A stretch of 19,469 nt of DNA from DASWIP01 sp036397635. GTDB taxonomy: Bacteria; Actinomycetota; AC-67. Shown piece by piece: positions 14,320-19,469 of the stretch (position 1 is its first letter; each line of letters opens with the position of its first letter). The stretch spans positions 1-19,469 of the forward strand of contig DASWIP010000054.1 of assembly GCA_036397635.1 (NCBI GenBank), written 5' to 3'. Position numbers and translations under genes: made by a program. The notes under the pieces are model-generated. The model did no database searches. It had not been told where the DNA came from and was given only the letters and a program-made list of their open reading frames with translations.

Positions 14320-14835
14320 ATGATGCGACGAGAGGACTTCCTCTACGAACGGAGCGGCGTCAGCCGCCCGTGGCAGTTCGAAGACGCGCTGAGGCGAGAG
14401 TTCGCGCGCGCGCGGCGATACGGCTCGACCTTCTCGCTCGTGTTCGTCGCTCTCGATCACCCCGACCACCTTCGCGACCGTCTCGGTCCCCTCGAGATGG
14501 GGCACCTCGTGCGGCAGCTCGCCGAGTACGTTCGCCGGGTGACCCGCGTCACCGACCTGATCGGCCATCACAACGACGCGACATTCAGCGCGCTGTTGCC
14601 CGAAACCGAGTTGGAGCCCGCGACCCTCGTCGCGGAACGCCTGCGCGCGATGGTAGAGGCCGAGGCTCAGAGTGATGTCGGTGTGCGCTTCCCTATCTCG
14701 GTCAGCATCGGCGTTTCGACCTATCGCGACGACCCGACCTTCGGCTTCGAGCAGCTTCGATACGAAACCGAAGCCGCGCTTCGCGAAGCCCAGCGCGAGG
14801 GCGGCAACCGCACGCGCGCGGTGCGCGCGGCCTGA
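14320..14835 (+). CDS. Small protein with degenerate GGDEF domain
   Basis: The 171-aa protein is a single GGDEF-fold domain with no partner domain. The alignment is clear around FSLVFVALDHPDHLRDRLG (the metal-binding Asp region) and DLIGHHNDATFSALLPET (79-96), which matches canonical D-L-L-A-R-Y-GGDEF-A-V-L-L-P-E-T position by position except that GGDEF is replaced by NDATF. The later ISVSIGVSTY strand is well kept. Without the signature it should not make c-di-GMP and may bind a nucleotide or a protein instead. AAGGA lies 9 nt before the first of two adjacent ATGs (14320, 14323). It follows the bldC terminator, so it probably has its own promoter in a short gap. Confidence 0.85.
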   Translation: MMRREDFLYERSGVSRPWQFEDALRREFARARRYGSTFSLVFVALDHPDHLRDRLGPLEMGHLVRQLAEYVRRVTRVTDLIGHHNDATFSALLPETELEPATLVAERLRAMVEAEAQSDVGVRFPISVSIGVSTYRDDPTFGFEQLRYETEAALREAQREGGNRTRAVRAA

Positions 14836-14851
14836 GGCTCTTCTCCCGGGC

Positions 14852-14867
14852 GCCGGCGGGTGCCGGC
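14852..14867 (+). terminator. Possible hairpin after the GGDEF-like gene
   Basis: GCCGGC (14852-14857), loop GGGT and GCCGGC (14862-14867) can form a 6-bp stem 17 nt after the stop. There is no U-run, and GCCGGC is self-complementary and common in GC-rich DNA, so this is weak. Confidence 0.25.
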
Positions 14868-14872
14868 TCTGC

Positions 14873-14919
14873 TGCGGTGGCCAGGGACGGATTTGAACCG
14901 CCGACACCCGGTTCTTCAG
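14873..14919 (-). pseudogene. Displaced 3' fragment of tRNA-Phe (attachment-site copy)
   Basis: These 47 bp are identical to 16005-16051. They contain the tRNA-Phe 3' part, from the first base of the anticodon loop through the T-arm and acceptor strand to the discriminator, plus five bases of 3' flank. Upstream of the anticodon loop the match stops abruptly, so no functional tRNA can be made. It is the expected product of an element that integrated into the tRNA 3' end and restored the gene on its other side. Confidence 0.88.
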
Positions 14920-14985
14920 TCGCGGGCGAGCTGTCCAAGGAAGTCCACGCTCACCCGTTCCAGCAGGGTCGTGGCTACACGCTAG

Positions 14986-15033
14986 TCCACTGTCATCCAC
15001 TGTATTCGGCTGTCGTCTGCCCAGTCGGCTGTC
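14986..15033. repeat. Helically phased CTGT repeats inside the left end of the islet
   Basis: TCCACTGT occurs at 14986-14993 and 14996-15003, and TCGGCTGTC at 15006-15014 and 15025-15033. The shared CTGT therefore sits at 14990, 15000, 15010 and 15029, spaced 10, 10 and 19 bp, on one face of the helix. They begin 67 bp inside the att copy, where arm-type integrase or directionality-factor sites would be expected; that role is inference. Confidence 0.6.
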
Positions 15034-15043
15034 AATCTGGCAG

Positions 15044-15712
15044 TCAGCAACCACTTTTGGAAAGCGTCTCGTTCCTGAATCTCTCCGCTTCGTCAGGCCA
15101 GAAAGCTAGTCCATCGTTGTGGATGCTCTGTCGCGCCTCTGCGAGCTTCGTTTCGTACATGCTTCGGGTGAACTTGATTGCGAGGCGCCGGTAGCGGGGC
15201 GTTAACTCCTTGGCCCTCTTGAGACTCGCGTCCTTGATGGCCAGCAGCTCTTGATCTGCCTGTTCGACGAGGAGCTTGGTCGTTTGGTTGACCGCGCTCA
15301 TGAAACGCACCTTGAAGGAATCAACGTCGTTCGAGACCTCCTCCGGCAGCTCCGCAGGTAGACCAAGTATGTGGCTGGCGAGGGCGGCCTCGAGTCCGGT
15401 CCTGAGGTGCTGGCAGTCCGCTTCCTGCTTCTCGGCAGCAGCGAGGGCCCTTTGATGTCCCACGAGGGCCCACACCCCCACAGCACTGCCACCAACAACG
15501 AGCAGTCCCACGGAGACCAGGGCGATCGTCACCCACCGGGCCCCTCTCGCTGGAGGAGCGTCGCTCGGGGGACCGCTCCTTGGCAGCGTGAGTTCATCCA
15601 CTTGTGTCGCCGATCGCGAGTCGGGGTCGTGTTGCCGCAGGTCAGTAGCGCACTGCGGGCACGAGATCCACGAGGGTCCAAGTGGCTTCGCACAGTTCGG
15701 ACAGTAGTTCAT
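15044..15712 (-). CDS. Zinc-ribbon, single-pass membrane protein of unknown function
   Basis: The 222-aa protein begins with a four-cysteine zinc ribbon (CPNC at 4-7, CPQC at 18-21), then a polar Pro/Ser linker (about 25-57), a membrane helix (about 60-85, VTIALVSVGLLVVGGSAVGV), and a 135-residue mostly helical, charged C-terminal region that should lie outside the cell. I do not recognise that region. N-terminal zinc ribbons on membrane proteins are widespread and uninformative. GAGGGG lies about 5 nt before the ATG. Codons such as AGG, AGA, CAA and GAT are more frequent than in neighbouring core genes, in keeping with foreign origin. It is the only clear gene of the tRNA-Phe islet and so its probable cargo. 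Confidence 0.8.
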   Translation of the reverse strand: MNYCPNCAKPLGPSWISCPQCATDLRQHDPDSRSATQVDELTLPRSGPPSDAPPARGARWVTIALVSVGLLVVGGSAVGVWALVGHQRALAAAEKQEADCQHLRTGLEAALASHILGLPAELPEEVSNDVDSFKVRFMSAVNQTTKLLVEQADQELLAIKDASLKRAKELTPRYRRLAIKFTRSMYETKLAEARQSIHNDGLAFWPDEAERFRNETLSKSGC

Positions 15713-16004
15713 GTATCCCCTCGCACAGAGAGCGGCCTACATCTCCCAATGCAACGAGGGAAGGGATGACTGAGGTTCGCGAAGCGAGTCGAACCCGTAA
15801 GGAACTAGCCGTCAGGCGAGAGGAGCTTGGTCAGGGATATCCCAGTTTGGGCGTCATGGCATAGACGCGCGCCCGGGTTCTCCTGGTCTTGGCGCGGCCT
15901 GCGGAACATATGGGAAGAATCTCGCCTTCGCCGCTTGTGCGGGCGGGTTTCAGAGGGTCGCCGAGAACCAAAGTAACCATCTACCAGCGGAAATGCCTGC
16001 TAGA

Positions 16005-16051
16005 TGCGGTGGCCAGGGACGGATTTGAACCGCCGACACCCGGTTCTTCAG
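16005..16051. repeat. Right copy of the 47-bp attachment repeat, within tRNA-Phe
   Basis: Identical to 14873-14919. It covers the tRNA-Phe 3' portion from the anticodon loop to the 3' end plus five bases beyond. Confidence 0.88.
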
Positions 16052-16082
16052 ACCGGTGCTCTGCCAACTGAGCTACCTGGCC
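16010..16082 (-). tRNA. tRNA-Phe (anticodon GAA)
   Basis: A complete 73-nt cloverleaf can be drawn on the minus strand: acceptor GGCCAGG/CCTGGCC with discriminator A, D-arm from GCTC to GAGC, anticodon stem CCGGT/ACCGG with loop CTGAAGA (anticodon GAA), and T-arm with GGTTCAAATCC. The genomic bases after the discriminator are CCG, so CCA is not encoded. It lies 17 bp after the HNH gene stop on the same strand and is probably transcribed with tRNA-Asp and the HNH gene. Its 3' part is the right attachment repeat of the islet. Confidence 0.95.
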
Positions 16083-16099
16083 GCAGGGGGCACAGGATA

Positions 16100-16825
16100 T
16101 CAAGCGGCGTGGTAGGGCATCGCAGCTTCGCTCAACCGGTATCGCCCACCAAGCCAGTTGGCCACGGTCTGATGCGAGACGCCCAGCTCCCGCGCGATAT
16201 CGCGCAGGCTGGCGCCTTCCCGGTGGAGCTGCTCGGCCCGTTTCTGGAGCGCTCGGCGGCGGGCGGTGCGTTCGGCTTGACGGAGCTTGGCCTTGAGGCG
16301 GCGGATCTCGCGCTTGGTGGGCCGGGGTGGCCGCCCGGCCTTCCGAAGGAAGGCAGCCGAGCCGCGGCGCCCGTGATCATCGGCGCGCGCGTGACAGGAG
16401 CGACAGAGGGCTTCGAGCAGCTCGAGGGAGTTGTCCCCGGTGAAGCGGAACGGATCGTTGTGATGGACGTCGAGCGCGCGGCCGTTCTCCTCGGGCGTCC
16501 TGCCGCACCGCCGGCAGATCTTGTCGCGCGCGCGCACGAGCACGCGGATCTGCTTCCACCCGGGGCCGTACGCGAGCGCGCGACCCCCACGCCAGCGCCC
16601 GTTCCCTTGGCCGCTAAGGTGCGTGCTGTTGTAGTGACCCCGGTAACACTCTCGCGAGCAGTACTTGCGCTTGGAAGCATCCCGCCGTTCGACATACGCG
16701 GTTCCCCCGCACGCGTCGCAGACGATGGGTACGCGCTGGGTCCTGTAGAACGCGTCCGAGCACCTCTTCCCGCAGAACCGTCGGCGTCCTGCCGACAGCT
16801 CATCGCCACACCGATGGCAATGCAT
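16100..16825 (-). CDS. Phage-type HNH endonuclease with zinc fingers and a C-terminal helix-turn-helix
   Basis: The 241-aa protein has two N-terminal zinc-finger modules (C3-C6-C18-C22 and C36-C39-C56-C60), then NGRWRGG (76-82), common before the nuclease in phage HNH proteins. The HNH domain follows: C104-x2-C107, the core DVHHNDPF with His121/His122, and C141-x2-C144-H145. Next come a basic helix (about 170-200) and a helix-turn-helix (EGASLRDIARELGVSHQTVANWL, about 204-225 at its core). This is the build of free-standing homing-type nucleases. It lies between tRNA-Asp and tRNA-Phe, 17 bp from the latter. I chose ATG 16825 because the first zinc finger starts there; a GTG at 16861 would add 12 residues. 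No strong ribosome-binding site precedes either. Confidence 0.87.
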   Translation of the reverse strand: MHCHRCGDELSAGRRRFCGKRCSDAFYRTQRVPIVCDACGGTAYVERRDASKRKYCSRECYRGHYNSTHLSGQGNGRWRGGRALAYGPGWKQIRVLVRARDKICRRCGRTPEENGRALDVHHNDPFRFTGDNSLELLEALCRSCHARADDHGRRGSAAFLRKAGRPPRPTKREIRRLKAKLRQAERTARRRALQKRAEQLHREGASLRDIARELGVSHQTVANWLGGRYRLSEAAMPYHAA

Positions 16826-16906
16826 GCCGATGAGCGTAGAGGGGGGCAGTGACAAGAACACGCTCGACAGACTGGAGGACTTGAGTCCCGGGTACCATAG
16901 GACTTG

Positions 16907-16981
16907 CGGCCCAGACGGGACTTGAACCCGCGACCTTCACCTTGACAGGGTGACGAGCACTCCACACTGCTCTACTGGGCC
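16907..16981 (-). tRNA. tRNA-Asp (anticodon GTC)
   Basis: A 75-nt cloverleaf on the minus strand: acceptor GGCCCAG/CTGGGCC with discriminator G (typical of tRNA-Asp), D-stem GAGC/GCTC, anticodon stem TCACC/GGTGA with loop CTGTCAA (anticodon GTC), and T-arm GCGGG/CCCGT with loop TTCAAGT. No CCA is encoded. A -10-like TACACT lies a dozen bases upstream. Confidence 0.93.
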
Positions 16982-16992
16982 AGCGAGGTGTA

Positions 16993-16998
16993 AGTGTA
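16993..16998 (-). promoter_or_regulatory. Likely -10 element for the tRNA-Asp / HNH / tRNA-Phe transcript
   Basis: On the minus strand, TACACT (16998-16993) ends 11 nt before the tRNA-Asp 5' end, the usual distance for a tRNA promoter. The -35 is poor. The 48-bp gap to the upstream acyl-CoA synthetase gene contains nothing else. Confidence 0.45.
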
Positions 16999-17029
16999 CC
17001 GGAGCCCTCGGCAGACCACACCCTCGCTC

Positions 17030-18520
17030 TCAGATCGCGCGCGCGCGCCCCTTCCACCACGGTGCCCGGAGGTCCCGTTTCCGGACCTTGCCGTTGGGGT
17101 CGCGCGGGAGCTGCTCGACGATCTGGACCGACCGGGGGCACTTGTAGTGCGCGAGATGCTCGCGGCAGAAGGCGATCAGGTCGCCCGCGTCGGCGGGGGA
17201 ACCGAGCTCGACGATCGCCAGGACGGACTCACCGAACTCCTCGTCGGGCACCCCGACCACGGCGACGTCGGCGACGGCCGGGTGCCGGTGCAGGGTCGCC
17301 TCGACCTCGGCCGGGTACACGTTCGCGCCGCCGGTGATGATCATGTCGATCTGCCGATCGGTCAGGAACAGGTAGCCGTCCTCATCCAGGTAGCCCATGT
17401 CTCCGACCGTGAACAGATCGCCCCGCCAGGCCGCGTCGGTCTTGTCCGGCGCGCCGGCGTAGACGAAGCGCTCCGCTCCCACGGGGCTCATGTAGATCAG
17501 GCCCACTTCCCCGGGCGGAAGCTCGCGTCCCATCTCGTCGAGGATCGCGATGCGGATCCCCTCGATCGGGCGGCCGACGCTTCCCGGCTTGCGCAGCCAC
17601 TCTTCCGGCGAGATCAGCGTGCCCCGCCCCTCGGTCGAACCGTAGAACTCCCAGATCGTGCCCGGCGGGAACAACGCGAGCGCGGCGCGCTTGACCTCCG
17701 GCGGACAGGGCGCGCCGGCGTGCAGGATCCGCCTCACCGAGGACAGGTCGCGCGCGCGCTGCTCGTCTGGCAGCGCGAGGAGGCGGATGAAGTGGATGGG
17801 AACCATGAACGACCAGGTGACGCGCTCGCGCTCGATCAGATCGAGCACTTGCGCGGGATCGGATCGCGCCGGCAGCACGAGTGTCTGCCCGAGCAGCAAC
17901 GAGTAGACGCCGTACGACAGCGGACCGGAGTGGTAGGCGGGTCCGACCATCAGATGAACCTGATCGGGGCCGCCGACGGCGAGGCGGTGACACGACGCGA
18001 CGACCGAGTCGAGGTACTCGTCGGTTCGTCGCGGCGGGCGCTCGACGGCCTTCGGACGGCCGGTTGTGCCCGAGGTGTAGTAGCGCAGCAGCGTCGGCGC
18101 AGGATCGGGTGTGCCCGGCGGCGGGGTCGCCGGCGAGCCGGCGAGCCAGGCCTCGTAGTCGCCGAGGTGGATCGCCGGCAGGCCGGCGGTCGCTGCTCGA
18201 TGCTCGTCCTCGGCGAGCAGCACGCGCGCGCCCGAGTCCGCGACGTAGTACTCGAACTCCTCGGGCGCGCAGCGCCACGAAACGGGCACGATCTCGGCCC
18301 CCAGCCGCGCGGCGCCGGTGAGGACCTCGAACGCCTCGGGACGGTTCCGTAGGGCGAGCGCGACGCGGTCGCCGGCGCCGACCCCACGACCGGCGAGCGC
18401 GTGCGCGACCATATTCGAGCGTGCATCCAGCTCGGCGTATGCGATCCGTCGATCCTCCGTGACGATCGCCGTCTTGGACGGGTTCGCGCGGGCGTGCGCG
18501 GCCACTCCGAGGACGTCCAT
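17030..18520 (-). CDS. AMP-binding acyl-CoA synthetase
   Basis: The enzyme activates a carboxylic acid to acyl-AMP and then acyl-CoA. The 496 aa show the adenylation signature: P-loop YYTSGTTGRPK (147-157), YGSTEGRG (293-300), GDMGYLDEDGYLFLTDR (373-389), the hinge-following GGANVYPAEVE (397-407), and the C-terminal catalytic Lys478 in NGKVRK. Lengths and motifs fit fatty-acid, short-chain or sterol-side-chain CoA ligases (FadD-like); the substrate cannot be read. The frame is open upstream, but ATG 18520 is chosen because it begins at the right place for the family and sits 8 nt after a -10-like TACAGT, so the mRNA may be leaderless. It is divergent from the HIT gene. Confidence 0.92.
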   Translation of the reverse strand: MDVLGVAAHARANPSKTAIVTEDRRIAYAELDARSNMVAHALAGRGVGAGDRVALALRNRPEAFEVLTGAARLGAEIVPVSWRCAPEEFEYYVADSGARVLLAEDEHRAATAGLPAIHLGDYEAWLAGSPATPPPGTPDPAPTLLRYYTSGTTGRPKAVERPPRRTDEYLDSVVASCHRLAVGGPDQVHLMVGPAYHSGPLSYGVYSLLLGQTLVLPARSDPAQVLDLIERERVTWSFMVPIHFIRLLALPDEQRARDLSSVRRILHAGAPCPPEVKRAALALFPPGTIWEFYGSTEGRGTLISPEEWLRKPGSVGRPIEGIRIAILDEMGRELPPGEVGLIYMSPVGAERFVYAGAPDKTDAAWRGDLFTVGDMGYLDEDGYLFLTDRQIDMIITGGANVYPAEVEATLHRHPAVADVAVVGVPDEEFGESVLAIVELGSPADAGDLIAFCREHLAHYKCPRSVQIVEQLPRDPNGKVRKRDLRAPWWKGRARAI

Positions 18521-18528
18521 GGGGCCAG

Positions 18529-18534
18529 ACTGTA
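18529..18534 (-). promoter_or_regulatory. -10 element for the acyl-CoA synthetase gene, possibly leaderless
   Basis: TACAGT on the minus strand (18534-18529) lies 8 nt before the ATG, and no Shine-Dalgarno sequence is present in between. This mirrors the purF arrangement. The -35 (TTCGAG, 18 bp upstream) is poor. Confidence 0.4.
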
Positions 18535-18544
18535 CCCGGCCTGC

Positions 18545-18574
18545 TTGACCTGCTCGAAGCGTGCCGCCGAAGAT
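18545..18574 (+). promoter_or_regulatory. Weak candidate promoter for the HIT / flavoprotein operon
   Basis: TTGACC (18545-18550) is followed after 18 bp by GAAGAT (18569-18574), which keeps only the key A and T of a -10. The ATG of the HIT gene starts 9 nt later. It shares the 63-bp divergent gap with the acyl-CoA synthetase promoter. Confidence 0.28.
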
Positions 18575-18583
18575 GCGCGGGCC

Positions 18584-19030
18584 ATGGCGTCCTGCATCTT
18601 CTGCGCGATCGAGCGTGGTGAGCTCGCGGCGCCGGTGGTGCTCGAGGACGACGTCGTGATGGCGTTCCTCGATCACCGGCCGGTGTTCAAAGGGCACACG
18701 CTGCTGATCCCGCGCGCGCACGTCGAGACGCTTGCCGACCTGCCCGACGAGCTGCTCGAGCCGCTGTTCGCCCGGACGCGGCTGCTGGCGCGCGCGATCG
18801 AGCACGCGCTGGGTGCGGACGGCACGTTCGTGGCGATCAACAACCGCGTCAGTCAGAGCGTGCCGCACGTGCATGTCCACGTGGTGCCGCGCCGCCGTAA
18901 GGACGGGCTGCGCGGCTTCTTCTGGCCACGAACGACGTACGCCTCGTCCGAGGAGGAGCGCGAGACCGCCGCGGCGATCGCGCTCGCGGTCGAGCAGGAA
19001 CGTGCGAGCGCGGAGGGCGAGCCGAGATGA
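18584..19030 (+). CDS. HIT-family nucleotide hydrolase or transferase
   Basis: The 148-aa protein is a histidine-triad protein of the Hint/Fhit group: the signature HVHVHVVPR has His95, His97 and His99, with an earlier H-x-L-L-I-P-R-A-H segment (38-46) and an N-terminal CIFCAIERGE zinc-site-like start (Cys4, Cys7). Such proteins hydrolyse nucleoside phosphoramidates or dinucleoside polyphosphates, including acyl- or aminoacyl-AMP by-products. Position next to an AMP-forming acyl-CoA synthetase is suggestive, but they are on opposite strands. The ATG gives the standard CIFCAI N-terminus. Its TGA overlaps the next ATG as ATGA. Confidence 0.92.
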   Translation: MASCIFCAIERGELAAPVVLEDDVVMAFLDHRPVFKGHTLLIPRAHVETLADLPDELLEPLFARTRLLARAIEHALGADGTFVAINNRVSQSVPHVHVHVVPRRRKDGLRGFFWPRTTYASSEEERETAAAIALAVEQERASAEGEPR

Positions 19031-19469
19031 CCGAGCGCCTGGTTGTCGTCGGCGGCGATGCGGCGGGGATGAGCGCGGCCTCCCAGGCGCGCCGGCGTCG
19101 TCCGCCCGAGCAGCTCGAGATCATCGCGTTCGAACGTGGGCGCTACACCTCGTACTCGGCGTGCGGGATCCCCTACTACATCGGCGGGGTGGTCGATGAT
19201 GTCGCGCGACTGATCACGCGCTCGCCGGAAGCACACCGCGCGCGCGATATCGATGTGCGACTCGAGCACGAGGTGATCGGCATCGACTTGGATGCACGCA
19301 CGGTGCGGGTGCGGCACGAGGAAACCGAGCACGACGAGCCGTTCGATCATCTGATGATCGGAACCGGTGCGACGCCGGTGCGGCCGCCGCTGGAAGGCAT
19401 CGACGCCGACGGCATCTTCGGTGTGCAGACGCTGACCGACGGGATCGCGGTTCGCAGCTACGTCGACGA
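19027..19469 (+). CDS. FAD-dependent pyridine nucleotide-disulfide oxidoreductase, CoA-disulfide-reductase-like (3' end outside window)
   Basis: The first 147 residues are visible. They show the FAD Rossmann motif VVVGGDAAGMSAA (6-18), acidic Glu37 at the end of strand 2, the single redox cysteine Cys46 in SYSACGIPYYIGG, and the second FAD strand LMIGTGATPVRP. A lone active-site Cys after a Tyr-Ser-x-Cys-Gly-Ile-Pro stretch is the hallmark of CoA-disulfide reductase, NADH oxidase and related single-cysteine enzymes, not two-cysteine disulfide reductases. Translation is coupled to the HIT gene by ATGA. Full length would be about 450 aa or more; a C-terminal rhodanese domain, found in some relatives, cannot be seen here. 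Confidence 0.88.
   Translation, partial: MTERLVVVGGDAAGMSAASQARRRRPPEQLEIIAFERGRYTSYSACGIPYYIGGVVDDVARLITRSPEAHRARDIDVRLEHEVIGIDLDARTVRVRHEETEHDEPFDHLMIGTGATPVRPPLEGIDADGIFGVQTLTDGIAVRSYVD

Larger units (their letters stand above)
14873..16051. mobile_element. 1.1-kb islet at tRNA-Phe bounded by 47-bp attachment repeats
   Basis: Two identical 47-bp direct repeats (14873-14919, 16005-16051; period 1132 bp) bracket DNA that appears less GC-rich than its surroundings. The right copy is part of an intact tRNA-Phe and the left one is the displaced 3' fragment, the standard geometry of tyrosine-recombinase integration at a tRNA. Inside is one credible gene (zinc-ribbon membrane protein), 124 bp of repeat-bearing DNA at the left end, and 292 bp at the right end with no credible gene. 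No integrase, excisionase or replication gene is present. It may be a deletion remnant of a larger island or a minimal element mobilised in trans. Confidence 0.7.

Noticed and set aside
14873..14919. A second functional tRNA-Phe gene
   Set aside because: Only the 3' part is present; the sequence beyond the anticodon loop does not form the 5' half of a tRNA.
15774..15795. GGTTCG...CGAACC, resembling a tRNA T-arm, inside the islet
   Set aside because: No matching acceptor, anticodon or D-arm can be found around it, so it is not a tRNA; it is probably a chance inverted repeat.
15766..15864. A 32-aa plus-strand frame with GAGGGAAGG before its ATG, inside the islet
   Set aside because: The ribosome-binding-like sequence is tempting, and an excisionase remnant was considered, but the product is too short and shows no helix-turn-helix or other family feature.
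1..19469. CRISPR array, insertion sequence or prophage structural genes
   Set aside because: No regularly spaced repeats of CRISPR size, no transposase, integrase, capsid, portal or terminase motif was seen. The only phage-like gene is the HNH nuclease.

Overview
This is a 19.5-kb window of high-GC chromosomal DNA from a bacterium of the Actinomycetota. The best single clue is a 66-aa protein that is almost identical in its core to BldC, a MerR-like regulator typical of that phylum. GTG starts, many ATGA/GTGA stop-start overlaps and probable leaderless promoters fit the same picture. No rRNA or species-specific marker is present, so I cannot go below phylum; an uncultured or deep-branching lineage is possible.

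Layout. (1) 1-4491, plus strand: the end of purL, then purF, purM and an orphan membrane histidine kinase, tightly packed. (2) 4488-7867, minus strand: a three-subunit branched-chain 2-oxo acid dehydrogenase operon (E1 alpha, E1 beta, E2). (3) 7998-12313, minus strand: a coupled cluster of a tiny membrane protein with a YLDPGSG motif, a kinase-like/methyltransferase fusion, a multi-pass sulfatase-fold enzyme and an ImmA/IrrE-type metallopeptidase. (4) 12448-13494, minus strand: a Leu/Val-type amino-acid dehydrogenase, which could feed keto acids to the region-2 complex. (5) 13495-14835: a 500-bp regulatory region with several perfect inverted repeats, bldC, a strong terminator, and a small protein with a degenerate GGDEF domain. 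(6) 14873-16082: a 1.1-kb islet bounded by a 47-bp direct repeat. The repeat is the 3' part of the adjacent tRNA-Phe, the classic footprint of tRNA-targeted integration. The islet carries one recognisable gene, for a zinc-ribbon membrane protein. (7) 16100-16981, minus strand: a phage-type HNH endonuclease gene lodged between tRNA-Asp and tRNA-Phe. (8) 17030-19469: an acyl-CoA synthetase (minus), then divergently a HIT-family protein coupled to the start of a CoA-disulfide-reductase-like flavoprotein that runs off the window.

How it fits together. Regions 1, 2, 4 and 8 are ordinary core metabolism: purine synthesis, branched-chain amino-acid breakdown and acyl-CoA metabolism. The accessory interest lies in region 3, a compact and probably envelope-directed cluster of unknown function, and in regions 6-7, where two independent genetic parasites or remnants surround the tRNA-Phe gene. 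The bldC leader and the overlapping hairpins at its stop codon are the most structured non-coding DNA in the window.
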